Below, in pieces: positions 39,194 to 49,250 of a stretch of DNA of 64,000 bases. The DNA is taken from the NCBI RefSeq assembly GCF_900007165.1, contig NZ_CYGY02000023.1:248001-312000 (forward strand), written 5' to 3'. The translations under genes and the position numbers were made by a program. The notes below the pieces were generated by a model. The model saw only the letters and a program-made list of their open reading frames with translations. It ran no database searches and was not told the DNA's origin. This DNA is from Paraburkholderia piptadeniae. Its GTDB lineage: Bacteria > Pseudomonadota > Gammaproteobacteria > Burkholderiales > Burkholderiaceae. How positions within the stretch are numbered: the first letter of the stretch is position 1; each line of letters opens with the position of its first letter.

Positions 39194-39964
39194 ATGAGTT
39201 CACCGCTGAAGGTTTTCATCACCGGCGCGTCGAGTGGCATAGGCGAAGCGCTCGCCGCCGAATATGCGCGGCGCGGCGCAATTCTCGGCCTCGTTGCCCG
39301 TCGCGGCGACGCTCTCGCCCACTTCCAGCAGTCCCATCCCGAGAACGCAATTTCCGTGTATTCCGTCGACGTACGGGACGCGGATGCGCTCGCTCATGCT
39401 GCGCGGCAGTTCATCGCGGAACACGGCTGCCCCGATATCGTGATCGCGAACGCGGGCATCAGTCACGGCGCCGTGACGGGCCACGGCGATTTGCAGGCGT
39501 TCCGCGATGTGATGGACGTGAACTACTTCGGCATGGTCGCGACGTTCGAGCCGTTCGCGTCGGCGATGGTCGCCGCGCGCAAGGGCACGCTCGTCGGCAT
39601 TGCCAGTGTCGCGGGCGTGCGCGGGCTGCCGGGCTCGGGCGCGTACAGCGCGTCGAAGTCGGCGGCGACGAAGTATCTGGAAGCGCTGCGCGTCGAGATG
39701 CGGCCGCTCGGCGTGTCGGTGGTCACGATCGCGCCCGGCTATATCCGCACGCCGATGACCGAGCGCAATCCGTACCCGATGCCCTTCCTGATGGACGCGG
39801 ACCGCTTCGCCGAAAAGGTCGCCGATGCGATCGCGCGCAAAACGCGCTTCGCGATCTTCCCGTGGCAGATGCGCTTTGCGGCGATGCTGCTGTATGTGCT
39901 GCCGCGCTGGCTCTACGACGCCGTCTTCGAAAAGGCCCCGCGCAAGCCGCGCGCCGCCCGTTGA
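39194..39964 (+). CDS. Short-chain dehydrogenase/reductase, classical type
   Basis: NAD(P)-dependent oxidoreductase of 256 residues. Cofactor motif FITGASSGIGEALA, structural NAG in IANAGISHG, catalytic Ser in VGIASVAGVRGLPG and the YSASKSAATKYL site (Tyr, Lys). A hydrophobic, basic C-terminus (AAMLLYVLPRWLYDAVFEKAPRKPRAAR) could associate with the membrane. The substrate is unknown. It is three bases from the BtuF-like gene, so the two are co-translated or at least co-transcribed. Confidence 0.9.
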   Translation: MSSPLKVFITGASSGIGEALAAEYARRGAILGLVARRGDALAHFQQSHPENAISVYSVDVRDADALAHAARQFIAEHGCPDIVIANAGISHGAVTGHGDLQAFRDVMDVNYFGMVATFEPFASAMVAARKGTLVGIASVAGVRGLPGSGAYSASKSAATKYLEALRVEMRPLGVSVVTIAPGYIRTPMTERNPYPMPFLMDADRFAEKVADAIARKTRFAIFPWQMRFAAMLLYVLPRWLYDAVFEKAPRKPRAAR

Positions 39965-39967
39965 ATC

Positions 39968-40780
39968 ATGATCGCGCGTGCCGTCGATGCTGCCGGTATC
40001 GAACACGCGAAAGCGGATAGCGGCGCGCGCATCGTGTCGCTGGTGCCGAGCATCACAGAACTTCTCTTTGCATTGAAGCTCGACGCGCAGATCATCGGGC
40101 GAACGGGTTTTTGCGTGCATCCGCGCGACAAGGTGCGCAAGGTGCCGAAAGTCGGCGGTACGAAGGCGGTGAAAATCGATGCCGTTCGCGCGCTGCGACC
40201 CACTCACGCGATCGTCAACATCGACGAGAACGAGCGCGAGACCGTCGAGACATTGCGCGAGTTCGTGCCGCATATCGTCGTCACGCATCCGCTTGCGCCG
40301 ACCGACAATGTCGCGCTTTACGCGCTGCTCGGCGCGATTTTCGACCGTGAGAACGAGGCGCAACAATTGGCCGTCGCGCTTCGGACGCAACTCGATGCAG
40401 CCGCTGCGCGCGCGTGGCCGCGGCAAAACGTTCTCTACACGATCTGGCGCGAGCCGTGGATGACAGTCGCGCGCGACACCTATATCTCGGCGATGCTGCG
40501 CCTCGTGAACTGGCAAACGTCGCCGGCCGTGCAAGGCGGCGAGAAAGGTGCAGCCCGTTATCCGTCGTTCGATTTCGACGCCGCGTGGCTCGATGACGTC
40601 GATCGCGTGCTGCTGTCGAGCGAGCCGTATCGCTTCACGCAGCAGCATTGCGACGCGCTCAGACAGGATGTCCGCCTCAAGGGCAAACGGATCGAGCTGA
40701 TCGATGGCGAGATGGTGTCGTGGTACGGCTCGCGCACAATCGACGGCATCGCGTATCTTTTGCGCTACGCCAGCCGCTAG
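39968..40780 (+). CDS. Cobalamin-binding protein-like (BtuF fold, helical-backbone metal receptor)
   Basis: Protein of 270 residues with the helical-backbone binding-protein fold: RIVSLVPSITELLFALKLDAQIIGRT, then KVGGTKAVKIDAVRALRPTHAIVN. This is the pattern of BtuF-type vitamin B12 binding proteins. No signal peptide is visible, which is odd for a periplasmic receptor; the protein could be cytoplasmic or the annotated start could be wrong. No BtuCD genes are near. B12 use by the split MetH in this window gives a possible link, by inference only. Confidence 0.8.
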   Translation: MIARAVDAAGIEHAKADSGARIVSLVPSITELLFALKLDAQIIGRTGFCVHPRDKVRKVPKVGGTKAVKIDAVRALRPTHAIVNIDENERETVETLREFVPHIVVTHPLAPTDNVALYALLGAIFDRENEAQQLAVALRTQLDAAAARAWPRQNVLYTIWREPWMTVARDTYISAMLRLVNWQTSPAVQGGEKGAARYPSFDFDAAWLDDVDRVLLSSEPYRFTQQHCDALRQDVRLKGKRIELIDGEMVSWYGSRTIDGIAYLLRYASR

Positions 40781-41000
40781 CGCGAACGCGTAACCATACC
40801 GTTATGCGGATTCAATTGTTGTCGCTGCCGTAAGCGTTCGATAAGCTTGCGCCAGCGCCGGCGGAACGTGACGCAATGCGCCGGCACCGAATCCGTATCA
40901 GAATGAAAATACGTGAAGCACCTGCCCGGAGCGCGCGCAGTGCACGACAGAATGCACGACGCCGCCCCGCCACGAAGAATTCGAAATTCCGGGAGATCTT

Positions 41001-42596
41001 ATGCGTTTCAAGCTGCTCGCCGCCACGACGCTGACGGCCCTCGCCATTGCACCCGCGCTGACCATCGCAAAACCGCTTACCGTTTGCACAGAATCGAGCC
41101 CCGATGGCTTCGACGTCGTTCAATACAACTCGCTCGTCACGACCAACGCATCGGCGGATGTGATTTTCAACTCGCTCGTGTCGTATGACGAGGCGGCGAA
41201 AAAAGTCGCGCCGTCCCTCGCCGATAAGTGGGACGTGAGCGCCGACGGCCTCACATACACGTTCCATCTTCATCCGAACGTGCAGTTCCAGACCACCGAC
41301 TACTTCAAGCCGACGCGTCCGCTGAATGCCGACGACGTCGTGTTCACGTTCGACCGCATGCTCGACGACAACAACCCGTGGCACAAGGTGGCGGGCGCGA
41401 GTGGCTTTCCGCATGCGCAGTCGATGGGGCTCGTGAAGCTGATCAAGTCGGTATCGAAGGTCGACGACAACACGGTGAAGTTCGAACTGAACGAGCCGAA
41501 CGCGACCTTCGTGTCGATCCTGACGATGGGTTTCGCGTCGATCTATTCGGCCGAATACGCGGACCAGTTGCTGAAGGCCGGCAAGCAGACCGATCTGAAC
41601 GCAAAGCCGATCGGCACGGGTCCGTTCGTGCTGAAGAGCTACACGAAGGACTCGATCATCCGCTATGACGTGAATCCGTCGTACTGGGGCCCGAAACCGA
41701 AGATCGACCGGCTGATCTACGCGATCACGCCCGATGCCGCCGTGCGCGCGCAAAAGGTGAAGGCGGGCGAATGCCAGATCGCGCTGTCGCCGAAGCCGCA
41801 AGACGTCGCGGACGCGAAGAAGGACAAGTCGCTCGCCATCGTGGAGACGCCCGCGTTCATGACCGCGTTCGTCGCGCTCAACACGCAGAAGAAGCCGCTC
41901 GACAACCAGAAGGTGCGCGCCGCGCTCAACATGGCGTTCGATCGCACGTCCTATCTGAAGGCCGTGTTCGACAACACGGCGACGCCCGCGAACAATCCTT
42001 ATCCGCCGAACACGTGGAGCTATGACAAGGCCGTGAAGCCGTGGCCGTACGACACCGACAAGGCGAAGAAACTGCTCGCGGAGGCAGGCTATCCGGACGG
42101 CTTCTCGACGACGATCTGGGTGCGTCCGACCGGCAGCGTGCTGAATCCGAATCCGAAGGCGGGCGCGGAAATGCTACAGGCCGATTTCGCGAAGATCGGC
42201 GTGAAGGCGGAAGTGAAGGTGATCGAATGGGGCGAGCTGATCAAGCAGGCGAAGCAGGGACAGCACGACACGCTGTTCATGGGCTGGGCCGGCGACAACG
42301 GCGACCCGGACAACTATCTGTCGCCGCTCTTCAGCTGCAATGCGGTGAAGTCGGGGATCAACTTCGCGCGCTACTGCGATCCGGAACTCGACAAGCTGAT
42401 CGAGCAGGGCAAGCAAACCGCGGATCAGAGCAAGCGCACGAAAGCGTATCAGGCCGCGCAGCAGATCATCCACGATGAGGCGCTGTGGATTCCGCTCGGG
42501 TATCCGACGGCGACCGCCATCACGCGGACGAACGTACACGGGTATCACGTCAGTCCGTTTGGCCGGCAGAATTTTGGGGCGGTGGTGGTGCAGTAG
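41001..42596 (+). CDS. Dipeptide ABC transporter periplasmic binding protein, DppA-like
   Basis: Periplasmic binding protein of 531 residues of the SBP_bac_5 family that captures dipeptides, oligopeptides or haem. Signal peptide (LLAATTLTALAIAPALTIA) to about residue 22, then KPLTVCTESSPDGFDVVQYNS as in DppA. Family motifs WDVSADGLTYTFHLHPNVQF, NADDVVFTFDRMLDDNNPWH and NYLSPLFSCNAVKSGINFARYCDPELDKLIEQG are all present. No permease or ATPase genes follow; the gene ends at its own terminator. Confidence 0.92.
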   Translation: MRFKLLAATTLTALAIAPALTIAKPLTVCTESSPDGFDVVQYNSLVTTNASADVIFNSLVSYDEAAKKVAPSLADKWDVSADGLTYTFHLHPNVQFQTTDYFKPTRPLNADDVVFTFDRMLDDNNPWHKVAGASGFPHAQSMGLVKLIKSVSKVDDNTVKFELNEPNATFVSILTMGFASIYSAEYADQLLKAGKQTDLNAKPIGTGPFVLKSYTKDSIIRYDVNPSYWGPKPKIDRLIYAITPDAAVRAQKVKAGECQIALSPKPQDVADAKKDKSLAIVETPAFMTAFVALNTQKKPLDNQKVRAALNMAFDRTSYLKAVFDNTATPANNPYPPNTWSYDKAVKPWPYDTDKAKKLLAEAGYPDGFSTTIWVRPTGSVLNPNPKAGAEMLQADFAKIGVKAEVKVIEWGELIKQAKQGQHDTLFMGWAGDNGDPDNYLSPLFSCNAVKSGINFARYCDPELDKLIEQGKQTADQSKRTKAYQAAQQIIHDEALWIPLGYPTATAITRTNVHGYHVSPFGRQNFGAVVVQ

Positions 42597-42628
42597 TCCC
42601 CGTCGTTCACGAAACGGTCGGCATTCGG

Positions 42629-42661
42629 CGGCCCGAGCGCAATCGCGTTCGGGCCGTTTTT
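42629..42661 (+). terminator. Rho-independent terminator of the dppA-like gene
   Basis: CGGCCCGA pairs with TCGGGCCG around a GC-rich 12-base loop, followed by five T, about 32 bases beyond the stop at 42596. Confidence 0.9.
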
Positions 42662-42736
42662 CATTCGACAGTGGCTCGACGTGCGTTTCACGCAAGCGTG
42701 CGAGCTTGTCAGAGCACAGGTGACAAGCCCGCGCCC

Positions 42737-43810
42737 TTACTGCATTTCGAAGCGAATCACCCCATCCCCGCCCTGCACGCGCTTCATTTCCCCCTCGAGC
42801 CACAACAGGTGCAGGTGCGCGAGCGCTTCGCCCATTGCAAACGTCATCTGATGGATGTCGAGTTCGCGTTTGAACATAATGGGCACGATGTCCGCCGCGC
42901 TGCACGGCTTCTGCGCGCAAGCGGTGCGCACTTCAGCAAGGCGTGCCGCGTGATGGTCGCGCAACTGAAGAATGCGCGTTTGCAGCCCGCGAAACGGCTT
43001 GCCATGCGACGGCAGCACGAGCGTATCGGCGGCCATCGTTTCATAGCGGCTGAGCGAACCGAGATACAGCGCGAGCGGATTGCCTTCAGGCTCGATATCG
43101 AACACCGACACGTTCGTCGAAATGCGCGGCAACACCATATCGCCGGAAATCAGCACGCCGTCCGCTTCGGCGTGCAATGCGCAATGCTCCGGCGAATGAC
43201 CGAAGCCCGTCACGACGCGCCATGTGCGTCCGCCGATCGTCAGCGCATCGCCCTCGCGCATGCGCCGGTATTGGCGCGGCACCGACGGCACCAGGTTCGA
43301 GTAGTAGCTCTTGCGATTGCGCAGCTTGTCCAGCGACGTCTCATCCGTCAGCCCATGCCGCGCGAAATGCCGCGCCGCGCCCTCGCCGCCCGCGTTCGAG
43401 CCGTCGCCCGCCGCCATCACGCGGCCGAGCATGTATTCGCCGAGCGTGATCCACAGACGCACGTTCCAGCGCTTCTTCTCGCCGCCTTCGCACAGCCAGT
43501 CCGCGAGACCGAGATGATCCGGATGACAGTGCGTGACGATCACGCGCAACACGGGAAGACCTTCGAGCATCGTATCGAACAGCGTCTCCCAGTTCGCGCG
43601 GATCTCGTCCGAAGCGATGCCGCAATCGACGATCGTCCAGCCCTTCTGCCCGTCGATCTCGTCGCGCAGCAGCCAGAGATTGATGTGATCGAGCGCGAAC
43701 GGCAGCGGCATGCGCAGCCAGTAGACGCCGGGCGCGACCTCCTGCGTCGTGCCCGCGGCGGGCATCTTGTCGGCGAACGGGTATTCGAGTTGGTGTTCGA
43801 GAGCATTCAT
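42737..43810 (-). CDS. Metallo-beta-lactamase fold hydrolase
   Basis: Cytoplasmic hydrolase of 357 residues. The metal site is VIVTHCHPDHLGLADWL, with further ligands in VVTGFGHSPEHCALH, GVLISGDMVLPR and LPSHGKP. A C-terminal helical part (about 270-357) resembles the winged-helix tail of LACTB2-like and related hydrolases. The reaction is unknown. It stands divergent from the MerR-type gene at 44003, which is a plausible regulator; a GGAGG sequence precedes its ATG. Confidence 0.88.
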   Translation of the reverse strand: MNALEHQLEYPFADKMPAAGTTQEVAPGVYWLRMPLPFALDHINLWLLRDEIDGQKGWTIVDCGIASDEIRANWETLFDTMLEGLPVLRVIVTHCHPDHLGLADWLCEGGEKKRWNVRLWITLGEYMLGRVMAAGDGSNAGGEGAARHFARHGLTDETSLDKLRNRKSYYSNLVPSVPRQYRRMREGDALTIGGRTWRVVTGFGHSPEHCALHAEADGVLISGDMVLPRISTNVSVFDIEPEGNPLALYLGSLSRYETMAADTLVLPSHGKPFRGLQTRILQLRDHHAARLAEVRTACAQKPCSAADIVPIMFKRELDIHQMTFAMGEALAHLHLLWLEGEMKRVQGGDGVIRFEMQ

Positions 43811-44002
43811 CGTGGGGGTGTCCTCCGTCGGCCGCGTGCCGCATCGGTGAGTCGCAAACCGTGTGCGTCGTGCGGCGCGGGTTGCGCTTTGTTCAGGTTG
43901 ACGATAACGTAAACGTCGATTCTAACGTTCAATCCGTTTTTGTGCCCGGCCGTGCGAAAAGCCGAAAAGGTCGGACACGCCAGACGATTCGATGAACACG
44001 CG

Positions 44003-44455
44003 ATGATGAACACGCAATACACGATCACCGAACTGGCCCGCGAATTCGATGTGACGCCGCGCGCGATCCGTTTCTACGAGGACCAGGGTTTACTCTCACC
44101 GAGCCGCGAAGGATCGAGCGGATTGCGCCGCGTGTACTCCGGGCGCGACCGCACGCGGCTCAGGCTCACGCTGCGCGGCAAGCGGCTGGGCTTCACGCTG
44201 TCGGAAATCCGCGCGCTGCTGGATCTGTACGATTCGCCGACTGACACCGTTCCCCAGTTACAGGCGTTTCTCGCGACGGTGATCAGGCATCGCGAAGTGC
44301 TCGAACGTCAGCGCGAAGACCTGAACGCGACGCTCGAAGACCTCGCGCAATACGAAGCGCAAGCGCGCGTGCTGCTCGAAAGCGGCATGCGCGGCAACGG
44401 CTATGACGAAGCGGAAAAACTCGCGCACGCAGACGCATCGAAAGAAAAAACCTGA
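44003..44455 (+). CDS. MerR-family transcriptional regulator, LiuR-like
   Basis: Regulator of 150 residues. The N-terminal MerR helix-turn-helix reads YTITELAREFDVTPRAIRFYEDQGLLSPSREG, followed by RRVYSGRDRTRLRLTLRGKRLGFTLSEIRALLDLYD and a coiled-coil dimerisation helix. No metal-binding cysteines follow, so it is not a metal sensor. It resembles LiuR-type regulators that control leucine/isovalerate and acyl-CoA catabolism, in keeping with the thiolase, acyl-CoA dehydrogenase and HMG-CoA lyase genes in this window (inference). Two adjacent in-frame ATGs (44003, 44006) are possible starts. Confidence 0.87.
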   Translation: MMNTQYTITELAREFDVTPRAIRFYEDQGLLSPSREGSSGLRRVYSGRDRTRLRLTLRGKRLGFTLSEIRALLDLYDSPTDTVPQLQAFLATVIRHREVLERQREDLNATLEDLAQYEAQARVLLESGMRGNGYDEAEKLAHADASKEKT

Positions 44456-44652
44456 GCAGGAGATCGGGAGACATACACGATAGTTGGCGCGGCTTTGCGT
44501 GAAGATGTGCCGAACGCCCTGCAACACGCTTCAAAAGACAATGCGTCGGCGCTGCGCCCGATGGCCTGAAGCGGCCTGAAGGCGCCTCGCAGGCTCACCC
44601 GGGCGATACAATCGCGGGTGTCTTCACGACATTGAACGAATGCACGGTCGAC

Positions 44653-46473
44653 ATGAATCACTTTCCCAAACTGCTGTCGTCACAGATCGGCTTCGACGTC
44701 GCGGAGACGCTGCTCGCGGGCTTCGACCGGCATTACAACGTCTTCCGTGAAGCCGCGATCTGCGCGAAAGACCTGTTCGAAGCCGGCGACTGGCATGGCC
44801 TGCAAAAGCTCGCGCGCGATCGCATCGCGTCGTATGACGATCGCGTGCGCGAATGCATCGAAAAGCTCGAAGACGAATATGACGCAGAGAACATCGACGA
44901 CGACGTGTGGCAGCAGATCAAGCTGCACTACATCGGTCTCTTGACGACGCACCGCCAGCCCGAGTGTGCGGAGACGTTCTTCAACTCGGTGTGCTGCCAC
45001 ATCCTGCACCGCTCGTACTTCAACAACGATTTCATCTTCGTGCGGCCCGCGATCTCGACGGAGTACATCGAGAACGACGAGCCCGCCGCGAAGCCGACGT
45101 ATCGCGCGTATTACCCCGGCAAGGACGGGCTCGCCGTCACGCTGGAGCGCATCGTCACGAACTTCCAGCTGAACCTGCCGTTCGAGAATCTCACGCGCGA
45201 TGTCGAGTGCGTGATCCAGGCGTTCCGCGACAACTTCGGCACCTTCAACGAAGCGCCAAATTTCCAGATTCATGTGCTGTCGTCGCTGTTCTTCCGGAAC
45301 AAGGCGGCATACATCATCGGCCGCGTGATCAACGCCGATGCGATGGTGCCGTTCGCATTGCCGATCCATCACGTGAAGCCGGGCCTTCTCGCAGTCGATG
45401 CGCTGCTCTGCCGGCGCGATCAGTTGCTGATCATCTTCAGCTTTTCGCACTCGTACTTCCTCGTCGATATGGAAGTGCCGTCCGCGTATATCGAGTTTCT
45501 CAGCAGCATTCTGCAAGGCAAGCCGAGGGCGGAAATCTATACGTCGGTGGGCTTGCAGAAGCAGGGCAAGAATCTCTTCTATCGCGATCTGCTGCGGCAT
45601 CTGAAGCATTCGAGCGATCTGTTCATCGTCGCGCCCGGCATCAAGGGCATGGTGATGCTGGTGTTCACGCTGCCGTCGTTCCCATATGTGTTCAAGTTGA
45701 TCAAGGATTCTTTTCCGCCGCCCAAGGACACGACGCGCGAAAAGGTGCAGAACAAGTATCAGTTGGTGAAGCGTCACGACCGCCTGGGACGCATGGCCGA
45801 TACGCTCGAATATTCGAGCGTCGCGTTGCCGCTGTCGCGCCTCGATGACGCGCTCATTCGCGAACTGGAAAAGGAAGCGCCGTCGATGCTCGAATACGAA
45901 GGCGACAATCTCGTCATCAAGCATCTGTACATTGAGCGCCGCATGGTGCCGCTCAATATCTTCCTGCAACACGGCACCGACGCCGACATCGATCACGGCA
46001 TCAAGGAATACGGCGACGCGGTAAAGGAACTGATGCAGGCGAACATCTTCCCCGGCGACATGCTGTACAAGAACTTCGGCGTGACGCGTCATGGGCGCGT
46101 CGTGTTCTACGACTACGACGAGATCGAATATCTCACCGACTGCAACGTGCGCGCCGTGCCGCCGCCGCGCAACGAGGAGGACGAGATGTCGGGCGAGCCG
46201 TGGTACACGGTCGGACAGCACGACATTTTCCCGGAGACGTACGGCACGTTTCTGCTCGGCGATCCGCGCGTGCGCGAATCGTTCATGAAGCATCACGCGG
46301 ATTTCTTCGAGCCGTCGCTGTGGCAAAAGAACAAGGACTCGATTCTCAAGGGCGAATTGCCCGACTTCTATCCCTATGACCGCAGCCTGCGCTTTTCCGT
46401 CCGCTATCCGGAACGGTTCGCTGCGGATCGCGCCGCCGATGCGGATCTGGCGCCCGCCGCGCGCGTCGCATGA
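44653..46473 (+). CDS. aceK: Isocitrate dehydrogenase kinase/phosphatase
   Basis: Bifunctional enzyme of 606 residues that inactivates isocitrate dehydrogenase by phosphorylation and reverses it, directing carbon into the glyoxylate shunt. The regulatory N-terminal domain is followed by the kinase domain with the nucleotide loop [13 protein letters not shown], then [17 protein letters not shown], and the catalytic [20 protein letters not shown]. The start ATG 44653 fits the family; an in-frame TTG lies seven codons earlier. The usual partners aceA and aceB are not in the window. Confidence 0.96.
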   Translation: MNHFPKLLSSQIGFDVAETLLAGFDRHYNVFREAAICAKDLFEAGDWHGLQKLARDRIASYDDRVRECIEKLEDEYDAENIDDDVWQQIKLHYIGLLTTHRQPECAETFFNSVCCHILHRSYFNNDFIFVRPAISTEYIENDEPAAKPTYRAYYPGKDGLAVTLERIVTNFQLNLPFENLTRDVECVIQAFRDNFGTFNEAPNFQIHVLSSLFFRNKAAYIIGRVINADAMVPFALPIHHVKPGLLAVDALLCRRDQLLIIFSFSHSYFLVDMEVPSAYIEFLSSILQGKPRAEIYTSVGLQKQGKNLFYRDLLRHLKHSSDLFIVAPGIKGMVMLVFTLPSFPYVFKLIKDSFPPPKDTTREKVQNKYQLVKRHDRLGRMADTLEYSSVALPLSRLDDALIRELEKEAPSMLEYEGDNLVIKHLYIERRMVPLNIFLQHGTDADIDHGIKEYGDAVKELMQANIFPGDMLYKNFGVTRHGRVVFYDYDEIEYLTDCNVRAVPPPRNEEDEMSGEPWYTVGQHDIFPETYGTFLLGDPRVRESFMKHHADFFEPSLWQKNKDSILKGELPDFYPYDRSLRFSVRYPERFAADRAADADLAPAARVA

Positions 46474-46531
46474 ACGCGTGCCGCGTCCGCCATTGGATAA
46501 ACAGACACAAGCTATTTACGTCGAAACGATC

Positions 46532-47308
46532 ATGAACACGACCCCCCCTCCCGCCCCTCATCCTCTCGCGCATCTGTTCAAGAACAACGATGCGTGGGTC
46601 GCGCACAAGCTCGAAGAAGACCCTGAATTCTTCTCGCGGCTCGCGCATCAGCAGGCGCCCGAATATCTGTGGATCGGCTGCGCGGATTCGCGGGTGCCCG
46701 CCAACGAAATCATCGGCTTGCCGCCGGGCGAAGTGTTCGTCCACCGCAACATCGCGAACGTCGTCGTGCATACGGACCTGAACTGTCTGTCGGTGATCCA
46801 GTTCGCCGTCGACCTGCTGAAGGTCAAGCACATCATGGTCGTCGGCCACTACGGCTGCTCGGGCGTCGGCGCGGCGCTGCTCGGACGGCGCGTCGGTCTC
46901 GCCGACAACTGGCTGCATCACGTGCAGGACGTGCGCACGAAGCACGCGGCGCTGCTCGAGGAATGGCCGATGGGCGAAGCACGGCATCGGCGTCTCGTCG
47001 AACTGAACACGATCGAGCAGGTGCTCAACGTGTGCCGCACGACGATCATCAACGACGCGTGGGCGCGCGGCCAGGACCTCACCGTTCACGGCTGGGTGTA
47101 CGGCGTGCATGACGGCCGCGTGCGCGATCTGGGCATGACGGTGAAAGAGCCGGCAGCACTCGAAGGAATCTATACGAATTGCGTCGCGGCCGTATCGGCG
47201 GGTCGCGCGCACACGGCAGACAACGACATGGTCGCCGCCGATGCCGCAAAGCTCGGCGGTGTGGCCGCTGTCGTCCATGGAGTCATCAAGGAGCTGAAAC
47301 ATGAGTGA
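46532..47308 (+). CDS. can: Beta-class carbonic anhydrase
   Basis: Zinc enzyme of 258 residues interconverting carbon dioxide and bicarbonate. The zinc site is complete: Cys in WIGCADSRVPANEI (with the D-S-R dyad), then VVGHYGCSGVGAAL (His and Cys). Other hallmarks are VFVHRNIANVV and LNCLSVIQFAVDLL. Bicarbonate supply for carboxylases fits the acyl-CoA genes next to it. Its end overlaps the thiolase start by eight bases, so the two are probably translationally coupled. Confidence 0.95.
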   Translation: MNTTPPPAPHPLAHLFKNNDAWVAHKLEEDPEFFSRLAHQQAPEYLWIGCADSRVPANEIIGLPPGEVFVHRNIANVVVHTDLNCLSVIQFAVDLLKVKHIMVVGHYGCSGVGAALLGRRVGLADNWLHHVQDVRTKHAALLEEWPMGEARHRRLVELNTIEQVLNVCRTTIINDAWARGQDLTVHGWVYGVHDGRVRDLGMTVKEPAALEGIYTNCVAAVSAGRAHTADNDMVAADAAKLGGVAAVVHGVIKELKHE

Positions 47309-48494
47309 GACAAAACACGATCCGATCGTCATCGTTTCCGTCGCGCGCACGCCGATGGCGGCGTTCCAGGGCGAGTTCGCATCGCTGACGGCGCCGCAGC
47401 TCGGCGCCGTCGCGATCAAGGCGGCCGTCGAGCGCGCGGGCCTCAAGCCCGAGCAGATCGACGAAGCCGTGATGGGCTGCGTGCTGCCCGCCGGCCAGGG
47501 TCAGGCGCCCGCGCGTCAGGCTGCGCTCGGCGCGGGCCTGCCGCTGTCGACGGGATCGACGACCGTCAACAAGATGTGCGGCTCCGGCATGCGCGCGGCG
47601 ATGTTCGCGCACGACATGCTGACGGCCGGTTCCGTCGACGTGATCGTCGCGGGCGGCATGGAGAGCATGACGAATGCGCCGTACCTGCTGCCGAAGGCGC
47701 GCGGCGGGATGCGCATGGGCCACGGCCAGGTGCTCGATCACATGTTCCTCGACGGCCTCGAAGACGCCTATGACAAAGGCCGTCTGATGGGCACGTTCGC
47801 CGAGGAATGCGCAGCGTCGTTCGACTTCACGCGCGAGGCGCAGGACAAATTCGCCATCGAATCGCTGACGCGCGCGAAACGCGCGAACGAAGACGGTTCG
47901 TTCGCGTGGGAAATCGCGCCCGTCGCCGTCGAAGGCAAGAAAGGCAGCGTCACTGTCGAGCGCGACGAACAGCCCTTCAAGGCGAACCTCGACAAAATCT
48001 CGACGCTCAAGCCCGCATTCAGCAAGACGGGCACGGTGACGGCCGCGAACTCGTCGTCGATCAGCGACGGCGCGGCGGCGCTCGTGATGATGCGCGAATC
48101 GACGGCGAAGAAGCTCGGCGTCACGCCGCTTGCGCGCGTCGTCGGCCACTCGACGTTCGCGCAGGAGCCGGCGAAGTTCACAACGGCGCCCGTCGGCGCG
48201 ATCCGCAAGCTGTTCGAGAAGAACGGCTGGAAGGCGGCAGACGTCGATCTGTACGAGATCAACGAGGCGTTCGCAGTCGTCACGATGGCCGCGATGAAAG
48301 AACACGGGCTGCCGCACGACAAGGTGAACGTGAACGGCGGCGCCTGTGCGCTCGGCCACCCGATCGGCGCATCGGGCGCGCGCATTCTCGTCACGCTGAT
48401 CGGCGCGCTGAAGAAGCGCGGGCTGAAGCGTGGCGTCGCGAGCCTGTGCATCGGCGGCGGCGAAGCGACGGCGATGGGCATCGAGCTCGTCTAA
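47301..48494 (+). CDS. Acetyl-CoA C-acetyltransferase (thiolase)
   Basis: Thiolase of 397 residues that condenses or cleaves acetoacetyl-CoA. The acyl-enzyme Cys is in TTVNKMCGSGMRAAMFA, the second active-site region is NVNGGACALGHPIGASGARI (His) and the third is SLCIGGGEATAMGIEL, where the base Cys is C-I-G-G-G. Length and motifs match biosynthetic/degradative acetoacetyl-CoA thiolases such as PhaA or AtoB. In this setting it could take the acetoacetate from HMG-CoA breakdown (inference), and PhaM in the window shows that the organism makes polyhydroxybutyrate. Confidence 0.93.
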   Translation: MSETKHDPIVIVSVARTPMAAFQGEFASLTAPQLGAVAIKAAVERAGLKPEQIDEAVMGCVLPAGQGQAPARQAALGAGLPLSTGSTTVNKMCGSGMRAAMFAHDMLTAGSVDVIVAGGMESMTNAPYLLPKARGGMRMGHGQVLDHMFLDGLEDAYDKGRLMGTFAEECAASFDFTREAQDKFAIESLTRAKRANEDGSFAWEIAPVAVEGKKGSVTVERDEQPFKANLDKISTLKPAFSKTGTVTAANSSSISDGAAALVMMRESTAKKLGVTPLARVVGHSTFAQEPAKFTTAPVGAIRKLFEKNGWKAADVDLYEINEAFAVVTMAAMKEHGLPHDKVNVNGGACALGHPIGASGARILVTLIGALKKRGLKRGVASLCIGGGEATAMGIELV

Positions 48495-48544
48495 CCCCTG
48501 TTCCAACGACAGCGCGCGGCAATCCGCGCGCACGAGGACACTTC

Positions 48545-49222
48545 ATGAAGACCGTGTTGATCGTAGGCGCGTCGCGCGGCATCGGCCGCGAGTTCGTGAA
48601 GCAATACAGGCACGACGGCTGGCGCGTGCTCGCCACCGCGCGCGACGACGAATCGCTCGGCGAACTCGTCGCGCTCGGCGCCGAAGCGTTTTCGCTCGAC
48701 GTGACCGATCCCGAGGAAATCGCCGCGCTCGGCTGGAAGCTGGACGGCGAGCGGCTCGATGCCGCCGTGATCGTGTCGGGCGTGTACGGCCCGCATACGG
48801 AGGGCGTCGAGACGGTCAGCGCGGAAGACTTCGACTTCGTCATGGCGACCAACGTGCGCGGGCCGATGCAGCTGATCCCCGTTCTGCTCCCGCTCGTCGA
48901 GGATGCGCGCGGCGTGCTCGCGGTGCTGTCGAGCCGCATGGGCAGCATCAGCGAGACGACGGGCACGACAGGCTGGCTGTATCGCGCGAGCAAGGCGGCG
49001 CTGAACGACGTGCTGAAGGTGACATCCGTGCAGACGCGCACCGCCACCTGCGTCGCACTGCATCCGGGCTGGGTGCGCACGGACATGGGCGGCGCCAGTG
49101 CCGCCGTCGATCCGGCGCACAGCGTGAAGGGCATGCGCGAGGTGCTGGCGCAGGCGGCGAGCACGCCGCATCTCTTTCATGGCCGCTTCTTCCAGTACGA
49201 CGGCACCGCGCTCGAATGGTGA
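48545..49222 (+). CDS. Short-chain dehydrogenase/reductase, CsgA-like
   Basis: Oxidoreductase of 225 residues. The cofactor loop is LIVGASRGIGREFV, with the acid of the adenine pocket in SLDVTDPEEI. The active site is LSSRMGSISETTGTTGWLYRASKAALN (Tyr and Lys), and VALHPGWVRTDMGG follows. This short class resembles the C-factor/CsgA-like dehydrogenases. It lies between the thiolase and the acyl-CoA dehydrogenase, so a role in an acyl-CoA pathway is likely, although its substrate is not evident. Confidence 0.88.
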   Translation: MKTVLIVGASRGIGREFVKQYRHDGWRVLATARDDESLGELVALGAEAFSLDVTDPEEIAALGWKLDGERLDAAVIVSGVYGPHTEGVETVSAEDFDFVMATNVRGPMQLIPVLLPLVEDARGVLAVLSSRMGSISETTGTTGWLYRASKAALNDVLKVTSVQTRTATCVALHPGWVRTDMGGASAAVDPAHSVKGMREVLAQAASTPHLFHGRFFQYDGTALEW

Positions 49223-49250
49223 GCTTCACACTAACCGGGGAGACATCCGC

